Positions 17,151 through 25,607 of a stretch of 64,000 bases of DNA are shown one piece after another. Origin of the DNA: Desulfovibrio sp. JY (GTDB taxonomy: Bacteria > Desulfobacterota > Desulfovibrionia > Desulfovibrionales > Desulfovibrionaceae). The position numbers were made by a program, and so were the translations under genes. Under the pieces are notes generated by a model, which worked only from the letters and a program-made list of their open reading frames with translations, was not told the DNA's origin and did not search any database. Where the stretch lies: positions 4,225,501 through 4,289,500 of the forward strand of contig CP082962.1 in the NCBI GenBank assembly GCA_021730285.1, given 5' to 3'. Every line of letters starts with the position of its first letter. The stretch's first letter is position 1.

Positions 17151-17188
17151 CTGGGGGAGAACCTTTTTTCAAAAAGGTTCTCCCCCAG
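17151..17188 (-). terminator. Class A terminator hairpin after pdxA
   Basis: A perfect 18-bp stem (17151-17168 with 17171-17188), arm CTGGGGGAGAACCTTTTT, seven bases past the pdxA stop. Read on the minus strand it is followed by the C-run tail and CAAAAAC seen at the other class A copies. Confidence 0.8.
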
Positions 17189-17194
17189 CTCTTC

Positions 17195-18193
17195 TCAAAC
17201 CAAACGCATCGCCAGGTCGAGGGCGGCTTCCAGGCTGCCGGTGTCGGCCCGGCCGGTGCCGACGAGATCGAAGGCCGTGCCGTGCCCGACCGAGGTGCGC
17301 ACAAAGGGAAGCCCGAGCGTCACGTTCACCGTCTCGTTAAAGTGGAGCATCTTGAGCGGCGGCAGCCCCTGGTCATGGTACATGGCCAGAATGGCGGAAA
17401 ATTCCCCGCCGACCGCCCGGTGAAAGACCGTGTCCGCCGGCAGCGGCCCGACCGCGCCCACGCCCTTGGCCACGGCCGCCATGACGGCCGGGCGCACCAC
17501 ATCCTCGTCCTCGCGGCCGAGAAGCCCCCCCTCCCCGGCATGCGGATTGAGCCCGCAGACCGCGATGGGTTTGTCCGCCACGCCAAGGCGCCGCACATAG
17601 TCCCAGGTCAGTTCCAGACAGCGCGCCACCCGGTCATAGGTGACGAGGGACGGCACTCTGGCCAGGGGCGGATGGGTGGTGACGAGGCTGACCCGCAGCA
17701 CCGGGCCGCACAGGTGCATGCACACGCCCTCGCGCCCCACGCCCGAACGCTCGGCCAGAAATTCCGTGTGCCCCGGAAAGGCGAATCCGGCTTCGTTGAG
17801 CGCCGCCTTGGACAGCGGCCCGGTAACGAGTCCCCAGTCGGGATGCCGGGCCAATATGGCTACCGCGTATTCCAGGGATTCGCCCGCGGCCAGCCCGCCG
17901 GCCGGGGTTTCCTTGCCCGGTGTGGCCGGAAGCCCGTCCAGGCGCGGCGGCGTCAGGAGGTAGATGCCGGGCGCGCGGTCGGCCAGAGCGTCCGGAGTGG
18001 ACGGGGGCAAGGGCGTCCAGAACGGTGTGATGGAGAAATGCCGGCAATGGTGCGCAAGCGCCGCTTCCGGGCCGATCAGGGCCAGCCGGAGATCGGGATA
18101 GGCCTTGGCGGCGAGAAGCCGGCAAATCAGTTCCGGCCCGATGCCGTTTACGTCGCCCAGAGTCATGAGGATGGGGGGGAGTGTTTTGTACAT
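17195..18193 (-). CDS. pdxA: 4-hydroxythreonine-4-phosphate dehydrogenase PdxA
   Basis: Catalyses the NAD-dependent oxidation of 4-phosphohydroxy-L-threonine in the DXP-dependent pyridoxal-phosphate pathway. 332 residues, normal length. Signatures: MTLGDVNGIGPE at the N-terminus, the metal-binding region GHTEFLAER, CGLNPHAGE and the C-terminal MYHDQGLPPLK with RTSVGHGTAFD. Metal-ligand histidines are present in those motifs. It stands between two hairpin-rich intergenic regions, so it is probably a single-gene transcript. Confidence 0.95.
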   Translation of the reverse strand: MYKTLPPILMTLGDVNGIGPELICRLLAAKAYPDLRLALIGPEAALAHHCRHFSITPFWTPLPPSTPDALADRAPGIYLLTPPRLDGLPATPGKETPAGGLAAGESLEYAVAILARHPDWGLVTGPLSKAALNEAGFAFPGHTEFLAERSGVGREGVCMHLCGPVLRVSLVTTHPPLARVPSLVTYDRVARCLELTWDYVRRLGVADKPIAVCGLNPHAGEGGLLGREDEDVVRPAVMAAVAKGVGAVGPLPADTVFHRAVGGEFSAILAMYHDQGLPPLKMLHFNETVNVTLGLPFVRTSVGHGTAFDLVGTGRADTGSLEAALDLAMRLV

Positions 18194-18502
18194 GGTATAT
18201 ATACCCTAAGATTTTTCTTTTGAACGACGGGAGGATGCCGGAATGGATGGTTGGTGATGGAGATGCAGATGGGGATAGGGATGGAGGCCTGGGAGGGGTG
18301 TGACCGAGGCGGGCGGCGCATATTTGAAGAATACGCCTTCGCCTCGGCCACACCCCTCCCAGGCCCAGTCCACGCGACCCATCATCGCAAAAAGAAAACG
18401 CCCCGTTGTCCTGACGGAAACGTAAGGAAATAGCGAAGGGACGACAAGATGAAGGATGCAGGAATAAGGAAGCGGCGAAAACCTGTTGCCCATTAAAGGG
18501 GG
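18194..18502. other. Intergenic region upstream of pdxA with a giant hairpin
   Basis: No gene is supported here. It holds a purine-rich GGAT/GGGAT tract (about 18241-18285) and one long inverted repeat (18286-18365), listed separately. Any promoter for pdxA must lie in this stretch, but no clear hexamers were found. Confidence 0.5.
18286..18365. repeat. 80-base near-perfect hairpin
   Basis: Arms 18286-18311 and 18340-18365 are 26 bases each and pair at 25 of 26 positions (GGCCTGGGAGGGGTGTG...). The 28-base interior can pair further (GGCG...TATT with AATA...CGCC). It lies in the 5' region of pdxA and is not followed by a T-run, so it is not an ordinary terminator. Confidence 0.85.
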
Positions 18503-18559
18503 CCGGGGGGAATTATTCCCCCCGGCGGGGAGGTCCAGGAGGGGCAGAGCCCCTCCTGG
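18503..18559 (-). terminator. Class C double hairpin after glgB
   Basis: Two adjacent perfect stems, CCGGGGGGAA/TTCCCCCCGG (18503-18525) and CCAGGAGGGGC/GCCCCTCCTGG (18535-18559), lie just past the glgB stop. Confidence 0.75.
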
Positions 18560-18564
18560 GAATC

Positions 18565-20493
18565 CTACTCCGGCGTGAAGGCGACGGCGGCCAGGGGGGG
18601 GAGTCTGAGGGACAGGAAGTAGGGCCAGCCGCCGTAGGTGGCGGGCCGGGCCGAGACGCCGCCGTCGTTGCCGGCGTCGGTGCCCCCGAAGTAGGTGGAA
18701 TCGGAGTTGTAGATTTCGCGCCAGAAGCCCGGCACGCGGCAGCCCACGGTGTAGGCCTCGCGCACGATGGGAGTGAAGTTGAAGGCCCACAGGATTTGCG
18801 AGCCGTCCGGGGCCTTGCGCAGGAAGGTGATGACCGAGGAGGCATAATCGGACAGGTCCACCCATTCGAAGCCGGTCCAGTCGTTATCCTGACTGTACAT
18901 GGCCGGATAGGCCTTATGCAGGGTATTGAGCGCCCGCACGAGGTTCATGGCCCCCTGGTGCGGGGGAAACCGGGTCAGCACCCAGTCGAGCTCCTCGCGG
19001 GAACTCCACTCTTTCCACTGTCCGAACTCGCAGCCCATGAAAAGGAGCTTCTTGCCGGGATGCGCCCACATATACGAGAGAAAAAGGCGCAGGTTGGCCA
19101 TCTGCTGCCATTGATCCCCGGGCATCTTGCCGATGAGCGACCCTTTCCCGTGGGTCACCTCGTCGTGGGACAGCGGCAGGATGAAATTCTCGTGGAAGGC
19201 GTAGAGCATGGAAAAGGTGAGCTGGTTCTGGTGGTAGGAGCGATAGACCGGGTCCTTGGTGAAATAATCGAGCGTGTCGTTCATCCAGCCCATGTTCCAC
19301 TTGAAGGTGAAGCCCAGGCCCCCGGTGTAGACCGGCCGTGACACGCCGGCCCAGGAGGTGGACTCCTCGGCGATCATGGCCGCGCCGGGAAAATGATCGT
19401 GGACCACGACATTGAGGTCACGCAGGAAATCGATGGCGTCGATGTTCTCCTTGCCGCCGAACTTGTTGGGAACCCACTGCCCTTCCTTCCGGGAGTAATC
19501 GAGGTAGAGCATGCTGGCCACGGCGTCGATGCGCAGGCCGTCGATGTGGAATTCCTTGAACCAGTAAAGCGCGTTGGAGAAAAGAAAATTGCGCACCTCG
19601 TGGCGGCCGTAATTGAAGACGTAGGTGCCCCAGTCCGGGTGCTCGCCCTGGCGCGGGTCCTCGTGCTCGTAGAGCCCGGTGCCGTCGAAGCGGCCCAGGC
19701 ACCATGCATCCTTGGGAAAATGGCCAGGCACCCAATCGAGGATGACGCCGATGCCGGCCTGATGGCAGGCGTCGATCAAAAAACGCAGGTCCTCGGGCGT
19801 GCCGAAGCGCGAGGTCGGGGCGAAATAATGCCCGGTCTGGTAGCCCCAGGATTCGTCCAGAGGATGTTCGGCCAGGGGCATGAACTCGATATGGGTAAAT
19901 CCCAGGTCGCGCACGTAGGGCACGAGGGTTTCGGCCAGCTCGCGGTAGGAGTAAAACGAACCGTATTCCTTGGTGTTCCAGCGCCAGGAGCCGGGGTGGA
20001 CTTCATAGACGGAAATGGCGTCGTTTATGGGCAGTCCCTTGGCCCGCCGGGCGTCCATCCAGGCTGCGTCGTTCCAGGCATACTCGTCCAGGCCCCAGGC
20101 CCTGGCGGCCACGCCGGGGCGCACCTCGGCAAAAAAGGCGAAGGGATCGGTCTTGAAGACGGTGTCGCCGTATTTCCGGGTTACCGCGAACTTGTAGAGT
20201 TCCCCGTGGGAAAAGCCAGGGATAAAGCCAGCCCAGACGCCCGAGGCCGCAACCGGAAAGAGCTTATGCACGCCGGCCTGCCAGCCGTTGAAATCCCCGA
20301 CCACGGACACGGCCTTGGCGTTGGGCGCCCAGACGGCGAAACGGTAGCCCGGCCCCTTTGGCCCGTCCTGGGCATGGGCGCCGAGCACGCGGTAAAGGTC
20401 CCAGTGCTTGCCCTGGCCGAAGAGGTAGATATCGAGTTCGCCGATATCCACGGGCAGGCACGGCGTTTCGGTTTTCTTGGCGGAAGCTTTCAT
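18565..20493 (-). CDS. glgB: 1,4-alpha-glucan branching enzyme GlgB
   Basis: Introduces alpha-1,6 branches into glycogen. 642 residues: an N-terminal CBM48 domain (about 40-130, FAVWAPNAKAVSVVGDFNGW), the GH13 catalytic barrel (about 160-520) and a C-terminal beta domain. GH13 motifs are visible: DWVPGHF, the nucleophile region GLRIDAVASMLY, the acid AEESTSW and LPLSHDEVTHGK. The start at 20493 (MKASAKK) is preferred to an upstream in-frame ATG because AAGGAG lies 7 bases ahead on the minus strand. It lies downstream of glgA on the same strand, separated by a class A terminator. Confidence 0.95.
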   Translation of the reverse strand: MKASAKKTETPCLPVDIGELDIYLFGQGKHWDLYRVLGAHAQDGPKGPGYRFAVWAPNAKAVSVVGDFNGWQAGVHKLFPVAASGVWAGFIPGFSHGELYKFAVTRKYGDTVFKTDPFAFFAEVRPGVAARAWGLDEYAWNDAAWMDARRAKGLPINDAISVYEVHPGSWRWNTKEYGSFYSYRELAETLVPYVRDLGFTHIEFMPLAEHPLDESWGYQTGHYFAPTSRFGTPEDLRFLIDACHQAGIGVILDWVPGHFPKDAWCLGRFDGTGLYEHEDPRQGEHPDWGTYVFNYGRHEVRNFLFSNALYWFKEFHIDGLRIDAVASMLYLDYSRKEGQWVPNKFGGKENIDAIDFLRDLNVVVHDHFPGAAMIAEESTSWAGVSRPVYTGGLGFTFKWNMGWMNDTLDYFTKDPVYRSYHQNQLTFSMLYAFHENFILPLSHDEVTHGKGSLIGKMPGDQWQQMANLRLFLSYMWAHPGKKLLFMGCEFGQWKEWSSREELDWVLTRFPPHQGAMNLVRALNTLHKAYPAMYSQDNDWTGFEWVDLSDYASSVITFLRKAPDGSQILWAFNFTPIVREAYTVGCRVPGFWREIYNSDSTYFGGTDAGNDGGVSARPATYGGWPYFLSLRLPPLAAVAFTPE

Positions 20494-20672
20494 GCAAGGG
20501 CTCCTTTTTTCTCCCGCCTGGGGCGGCCGGCAAGGCGTACAGGCGGGGCCGACGGCGACGAACCGGGAGCGATCCGGTGAAATATGGCGCATGGACTTCG
20601 CGGAGGCACCACCTTCGCCGAGGCCCAGGCAGGAGGACGACCGATTCCCCTTTATACGTTTTTAAGGGGTCC

Positions 20673-20700
20673 GGGGGGAACTTTTTTCAAAAAGTTCCCC
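20673..20700 (-). terminator. Class A terminator hairpin after glgA
   Basis: A 13-bp stem GGGGGAACTTTTT (20673-20685) / AAAAAGTTCCCCC (20688-20700), about 30 bases past the glgA stop, with the class A C-rich tail on the minus strand (GGACCCCTTAAAAA). Confidence 0.8.
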
Positions 20701-20731
20701 CTGGCCGCCGAAGGCGCTCTCCCAACGCCTC

Positions 20732-22189
20732 TTAAATATCCGCGCCGAGTTCCCGGTACAGGCTGATGTAGTTCTTGGCCGCCTTTTCCCAGGAATAGTC
20801 CGACCGCATGGCCCGCACCACCATGCCCCGCCAAGCCTCGGGCTGATCCCACAGCTCCAGGGCGTCGCGCACGGCCTGGAAAAAGAGCTCCGGGTCGGGC
20901 TCGCGGAAGGTGAATCCCGTGGCCTCGGGATCGGGCCAGGGCACGATGGTGTCGCGCAGCCCGCCCACGGCCGTGGCCACGGGCGGCGTGCCGAAACGCA
21001 GGGCGTACATCTGGGTCAGGCCGCAGGGCTCGTAGCGCGAGGGCATAAGGAAGATATCCGATCCGGCCTGGATGCGGTGGGCCAAATCCTCGGTGTAGCC
21101 GATGCGCACCACCAGTTTCCCGGGATAGCTCTCCATCATGTCGAGAAGCACGGCCTCGTAGTCCAGGCTTCCCTCTCCAAGGACCACCACGGCCACGTCC
21201 TGCTCCATGAGCCGGCCCATGATGTCGATCAGGAGATCGACGCCCTTCTGGTCGCGGATGCGGCCGATAAAGCCGAGGATGGGCCGCTTGAGGAACCGGC
21301 GGTCGATGCCGAGCTCGGCCACGAGGTTGCGCTTACAGGTTTTTTTCCCGGCCAGGTCGTCGGGATTGTAGGCGCTTGGCAGATAGCGGTCGTTTATGGG
21401 GTCCCAGACGGTGTAGTCCGCGCCGTTTAGGATGCCGCGCAGGTCCGAGGAACGGCGGGACAGGATGCCCTCCAGGCCGCAGCCGAACTGGGGATAGAGG
21501 ATTTCCAGGGCGTAGGTGGGGCTGACCGTGGTCACGATATCCGAATAGGCGATACCGGCTTTGAGCAGGTTGAAATCGCCCCAGAATTCCGCTCCGTCCA
21601 TGTTCCAGGCCTCGCGCGGCAGGCCCGAGTTCCAGAACAGCCGCGAGGCGAACCGGCCCTGGAAAGCCAGGTTGTGGATGGTCATGATGGTTTTGGTGTT
21701 GCGCCAAAACGGCGCTTCCGGGCGCAAATAGCGCAAATAGGCCGGGACCAGGGCGGTCTGCCAGTCGTGGGCGTGGACAATGGCCGGCGCGCCGTCGAGG
21801 CGGCTGGCCCAGGCCATGGTGGCCCGGCAGAAAAAGATGAAGCGCTCGCAGTTGTCGAAATAATCGCCGTCATGGGTGTTGTAGTAGAAGCGGCGGTCGA
21901 AGTATTCGCCCCGCGAGACGAAATAGACCGGAACATCGTCGCAGGTGGCGGTGTAGATGTCGGCGGTGATGGGAGCCCAGGGATAGCCGACGCGGCATTG
22001 GGAATAGATCAGCCGCAACTGGTGGTCGGCGGTATTGAGCCGGCCGTAATACGGCGTGATCAGGGCGACGTTGACCCCCTGGCGCTTGAGTTCCTTGGGC
22101 AGCGCGCCCATGACGTCCCCAAGCCCGCCGGTTTTGGAAAAGGGGTACATCTCCGAAGCGACAAAGAGGACCTTGTGATGAAACTTCAT
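20732..22189 (-). CDS. glgA: Glycogen synthase GlgA
   Basis: Transfers glucose from ADP-glucose (bacterial type, GT5) to the growing alpha-1,4 glucan. 485 residues. The N-terminal KTGGLGDV motif (residues about 19-26) binds the sugar nucleotide. The C-terminal Rossmann domain carries [11 protein letters not shown] and the family E-x7-E region [25 protein letters not shown] precedes the start. Downstream glgB is on the same strand beyond a strong terminator, so the two may be separate transcripts. No glgC is visible in the window. Confidence 0.95.
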   Translation of the reverse strand: MKFHHKVLFVASEMYPFSKTGGLGDVMGALPKELKRQGVNVALITPYYGRLNTADHQLRLIYSQCRVGYPWAPITADIYTATCDDVPVYFVSRGEYFDRRFYYNTHDGDYFDNCERFIFFCRATMAWASRLDGAPAIVHAHDWQTALVPAYLRYLRPEAPFWRNTKTIMTIHNLAFQGRFASRLFWNSGLPREAWNMDGAEFWGDFNLLKAGIAYSDIVTTVSPTYALEILYPQFGCGLEGILSRRSSDLRGILNGADYTVWDPINDRYLPSAYNPDDLAGKKTCKRNLVAELGIDRRFLKRPILGFIGRIRDQKGVDLLIDIMGRLMEQDVAVVVLGEGSLDYEAVLLDMMESYPGKLVVRIGYTEDLAHRIQAGSDIFLMPSRYEPCGLTQMYALRFGTPPVATAVGGLRDTIVPWPDPEATGFTFREPDPELFFQAVRDALELWDQPEAWRGMVVRAMRSDYSWEKAAKNYISLYRELGADI

Positions 22190-22368
22190 CGCACTCCTCG
22201 GCCTGGCCGGTTGCGTTCACGGACGAAAGCCGCCGCGTCTGCCGCGTGCATGGCTTCCCTCCTTCCGCCGCCGTATTCCGGCTTGGCGGCTGTCAAATCG
22301 TGGCTGACCCGGCGGAGTTCCGTACCAGAACGGTGCGCCCCGCCGAGAATTCCCCAGAATGCTCCAGT

Positions 22369-22830
22369 CTAACGCGGATTGACCCTTTTGAACAGGGCGA
22401 CGTAATCACTTAGAATCCGCGCGTGGTCGAAGCACAAGGGACTTGGCCACTGGCCGACGGGAAACACCCCGACCTCCTTGGCGTCGTCGCCGGCGGCCAG
22501 TTCGTCCGGGTCGAGGGCCTGGGCCGTGTAGACAACGCTCATGGTATGTTGTCTTGGATCCCTGGACGGATCGGAGTAGACGCCGAGCAGCCCGGTCAGC
22601 TCGACGGTGAGTCCGGTTTCCTCCTTGGCCTCGCGCACGCAGGCGACTTCCGCCGGCTCGCCGTAATCGATGAATCCGCCGGGCAGCGCCCAGCCGAAGG
22701 GTTCGTTCAAGCGTTTGACGAGCACGATTCCGCGCCCCGGAAGATGAATGAGGGCGTCCACGGTGGGGACGGGATTGCGGTAATGCACCACGGGCTGACC
22801 GCAATGGGGGCAAGGCTTGGTAAGGGCCAT
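22369..22830 (-). CDS. NUDIX hydrolase
   Basis: A 153-residue NUDIX pyrophosphohydrolase. The NUDIX box is complete (GGFIDYGEP...REAKEETGL, residues about 51-74). A zinc-ribbon-like CPHCGQ at residues 7-12 lacks an obvious second knuckle. It is similar to small ADP-ribose/NADH-type pyrophosphatases, but the substrate cannot be assigned. It is divergent from the GT9 gene across 110 bases. Confidence 0.85.
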   Translation of the reverse strand: MALTKPCPHCGQPVVHYRNPVPTVDALIHLPGRGIVLVKRLNEPFGWALPGGFIDYGEPAEVACVREAKEETGLTVELTGLLGVYSDPSRDPRQHTMSVVYTAQALDPDELAAGDDAKEVGVFPVGQWPSPLCFDHARILSDYVALFKRVNPR

Positions 22831-22941
22831 GAGGCAGCGGCTCCTGAAGGGGCCTGGGACGCTTTTTCCCGCCTTTTAAACGAAATACCGCGCAAACGGA
22901 AAAAACGGTCTCAAGCGTTTATAAAAATACGTTTTTCCAAC

Positions 22942-23883
22942 ATGTCCAAAGTACGCGAAATGCACTTCCCTGACAAGGTCGTTCTGGAACATGCCGGAGC
23001 TTTTGGAGATTTCCTTCTGGCCTGGCCCGCGTTCCTGTCCCTGGCCCGGCACTTCGCCGACCGGCCGGTTCATTATGCCGTGCCGTCCGCCCACGCGCCC
23101 TGGCTGGCCCCCTTTGCCACGCCCTGCCCGCCCGAACTGCGCCGGGGGCTCGACGCCCGCTTCGCCGGGGAGACCTGGCCACAGGCACTTGCCGGCACGC
23201 TGGTCGTGCGCCCCGGTCTGGGCAGGCGTCCGAAACTCCCGGACTGGAAGGAATTCCTCTTTCTGCACGGCATGGCCGCCGGCCGGGACGTTTCCCCGAC
23301 GACGCTCTATAGCGAGGCGCTCGCGAAACACGGCATCGCCTTTGCCGCGGACTGGGCCGAAACGTTTCGGACTCATTTCGGCCGCCATGCCCCGACAAGC
23401 GACACGGCGCTGCTTTTTGCCGGAGCCGGCAGCCAGGACAAGGCCTGGCCGCTGCCTCGCCTCAAGTATCTGGCGGAAATGTTACGGGCCCATGGCATGC
23501 GGCCGGTCTTTGTCCTGGGGCCGGTGGAGCGCGAACGCGGCATTGCCCCGGCCGGGGACGAGGTTTTCACGCCGGACACCATGGCCGAACTCTCCCGGGC
23601 GCTTTGCGCGGCCCGGTGCGTGGTCGGGCCGGACTGCGGGCCCATGCATCTGGCCGGGATGCACGGCGTGCCGGGGGTGGCGCTTTTCGGGCCGACGTCG
23701 CCGGCCCAGTGGGGACCTTCGGGGATGGAGATCGTCACGGCGGGGCTGCCCTGCGCGCCCTGCGCGGCCATGACGTCCGGGGATTTCGCGCCGCAGTGTC
23801 CCCGACCGCTGCCGTGTCTGGCCGGCATTGCGGTGGAGACCGTCTGGAACGCGCTGCGGCGTCGCCTGGCGCTGTCGCGTTGA
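22942..23883 (+). CDS. Glycosyltransferase family 9 (heptosyltransferase-like)
   Basis: A 313-residue GT9/GT-B protein. The N-terminal loop LEHAGAFGDFLLAWPAF and the C-terminal nucleotide-sugar region (VVGPDCGPMHLAGMHGVPGVALFGPTSP, in two parts) are the family hallmarks. Such enzymes add heptose or related sugars to LPS core or other surface glycans. The ATG at 22942 is used; 22960 is possible, and neither has a clear Shine-Dalgarno. No other LPS genes adjoin it. Confidence 0.8.
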   Translation: MSKVREMHFPDKVVLEHAGAFGDFLLAWPAFLSLARHFADRPVHYAVPSAHAPWLAPFATPCPPELRRGLDARFAGETWPQALAGTLVVRPGLGRRPKLPDWKEFLFLHGMAAGRDVSPTTLYSEALAKHGIAFAADWAETFRTHFGRHAPTSDTALLFAGAGSQDKAWPLPRLKYLAEMLRAHGMRPVFVLGPVERERGIAPAGDEVFTPDTMAELSRALCAARCVVGPDCGPMHLAGMHGVPGVALFGPTSPAQWGPSGMEIVTAGLPCAPCAAMTSGDFAPQCPRPLPCLAGIAVETVWNALRRRLALSR

Positions 23884-23924
23884 CAAGGCACCACGCTTCG
23901 CACACTATGCAAAGAAGCGGATCG

Positions 23925-23968
23925 TTTGCAACGAAAGGGTCGTGTTCGCACGATCAATTCGCTGCAAA
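23925..23968. promoter_or_regulatory. Imperfect hairpin/operator upstream of the serine protease
   Basis: TTTGCA-CGAA-TCGTG (23925-23944) pairs with CACGA-TTCG-TGCAAA (23949-23968) around the loop TTCG, with small internal loops. No T-run follows, so it is more likely an RNA structure or operator in the leader of the next gene than a terminator. Confidence 0.45.
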
Positions 23969-23993
23969 TCCAGAACATCCGGTTTTATAGAAA

Positions 23994-24848
23994 ATGCCTA
24001 TGAAACAGACCAATATCGTCGTTGCGGCCATACTGGCCTGGATGTTGCCGGCACTGTGTCTGGCGACGGATTTCAGCACGATTTTCAAAAACAACACGGA
24101 CTCCGTCGTCACCATAAAATCCGGCAACAATATCGGGACCGGGTTTTATATCACGCCCAATCTCATCGTCACCAACCTGCACGTCATACGTAGCGCCCCG
24201 GACATCAGCTTCGCCACATCGTACAAGGACGGATTCGCCAGGGTCGATGCCGTCGCCGCCCTGGACAAAACCCACGACCTGGCCCTCCTCTACGCGAAAA
24301 AACCGGGCAAACCCGTCATCCTGGCCCGGTCCGCCGACCTCGTTCCCGGCATGGAACTCGTCTCCATCGGCTCGCCCCAGGGGTTCGAGAAGACATTCGC
24401 CGGCGGCAATTTCAGCCAGATGCGGCAAGGCGGCCTGATGCAGATTTCCATCCCCGTCTCCCCGGGCTCGAGCGGTTCGCCGGTATTCGACGCCAAGGGA
24501 CAGGTGGTCGGCGTGGTCGTTGCGCAGCGCAAGGAAGCCCAGAACCTCAATTTCGCCATCCCGTCCGAATTCGTGCTCGCCCTCCTGCAAAAAGCGGAAG
24601 GCATTCCCGAGCAGGAATACATGACCACGAGCGCGTTCCATCAGGCGAACAAGGACGATCGCCAGAGCGCGGGCACCGGAGCCGTCCTCAAAGATTACGG
24701 CAATATCGATACGGGCCGCGACGGATGCAGGAATTTCAGCTCGACGTTTTTCGAATCACCGGCCGCCGGCCCGATCAAGAAATGCGTCTGCAACGACGCC
24801 GTCATCTATACGAACATCATCTGCCAGTGTCCGGCGTGTCGAAAATGA
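23994..24848 (+). CDS. Exported trypsin-like serine protease
   Basis: A 284-residue S1/S1C-type protease with a signal peptide (residues 1-24, cleavage after CLA). The catalytic triad is complete: His63 in TNLHV, Asp95 in THDLALL and Ser160 in PGSSGSP. There is no PDZ domain, unlike DegP. A C-terminal tail of about 60 residues carries five cysteines (CRN, CVCN, CQCPAC), which suggests disulfides or metal binding outside the cytoplasm. Base composition is visibly less GC-rich than the flanking genes, a hint of transfer. ATG 24000 is an alternative start. Confidence 0.8.
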   Translation: MPMKQTNIVVAAILAWMLPALCLATDFSTIFKNNTDSVVTIKSGNNIGTGFYITPNLIVTNLHVIRSAPDISFATSYKDGFARVDAVAALDKTHDLALLYAKKPGKPVILARSADLVPGMELVSIGSPQGFEKTFAGGNFSQMRQGGLMQISIPVSPGSSGSPVFDAKGQVVGVVVAQRKEAQNLNFAIPSEFVLALLQKAEGIPEQEYMTTSAFHQANKDDRQSAGTGAVLKDYGNIDTGRDGCRNFSSTFFESPAAGPIKKCVCNDAVIYTNIICQCPACRK

Positions 24849-24860
24849 CGCCCGCGCGCA

Positions 24861-25541
24861 TCATTCCCCCACGAGGATAAAACCCGCCGCCCGAAGCGCA
24901 CCAAGCGGCGTCGCGCCTTCCCGAAAAATGCGCAGTCGTCGGCCGCCCAAAAGCCCGGCCACGGTCGAGGCCACCCCGCCCCCGGGAGCCGGCCCTTCGG
25001 TAACGACGCCATCCGCCGCCGCCACCACCGCCGCATCGAGGGCCTCGGGAGAAGCCGCCGGCGGGTTGCCGCTCACGTTGGCGCTGGTGGCGACCACCGC
25101 CCCGCCGGCCAGACGACACAGCGCCGCCGCCGTGGGATGCGGCGTGAACCGCACCGACACCCGGCCCGCGGCGTCCTTGACCAGCGCCGGCAGTTCCTCC
25201 CGGCACGGCACCACCAGCGACAGTGGCCCCGGCCAGAACCGGCGGGCCAGATCGTCGAAATCCGCCGCCAGGGGACCGGATGCGAACCCCGCCGGCAAGA
25301 TGGCCGCGAACTGACCCATCTCCCCCACCAAAAGCGGCAGGGGCTTGGTCGCCGGTCGGGCCTTTATTGCCACGATGCGCGCCAGCGCCGACGCCTCGGT
25401 GGCCAGCGCGCCAAGCGCGAAAAACGTCTCGGTCGGATAGACCAGGCAGCCCCCGGCCATAAGCCCACGCGCCGCCGCCGCAATATCCAGGCGGGGCATG
25501 CCGCCCGCCCCCTTCGTCTCATCCGATGCTGGAATGGACAT
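24861..25541 (-). CDS. tsaC: L-threonylcarbamoyladenylate synthase (TsaC/YrdC)
   Basis: Makes threonylcarbamoyl-AMP from threonine, bicarbonate and ATP for t6A37 modification of tRNAs. 226 residues, a single YrdC domain without the Sua5 C-terminal domain. Signatures: VYPTETFFALG, the KARPATKPLPLLV nucleotide/threonine motif, FWPGPLSLV and SANVSGNPP. The start at 25541 has GGGGGA close upstream; ATG 25499 is possible. It is convergent with the protease gene. Confidence 0.9.
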   Translation of the reverse strand: MSIPASDETKGAGGMPRLDIAAAARGLMAGGCLVYPTETFFALGALATEASALARIVAIKARPATKPLPLLVGEMGQFAAILPAGFASGPLAADFDDLARRFWPGPLSLVVPCREELPALVKDAAGRVSVRFTPHPTAAALCRLAGGAVVATSANVSGNPPAASPEALDAAVVAAADGVVTEGPAPGGGVASTVAGLLGGRRLRIFREGATPLGALRAAGFILVGE

Positions 25542-25607
25542 TTATCCCCCGGTTCCGTACTTCCCTAAAAAAGCTAGCACCATTGCCGCCAGGGGAAAAG
25601 AACCGCC

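Noticed and set aside
18240-18286. GGAT-rich purine tract as a tandem repeat or CRISPR-like array
   Set aside because: The repeats are irregular and only a few units long, with no spacers; no CRISPR array was seen anywhere in the window.
22423-22941. An N-terminal extension of the GT9 protein through the NUDIX gene
   Set aside because: It is antisense to the NUDIX hydrolase, and the GT9 fold starts at about 22942-22960.
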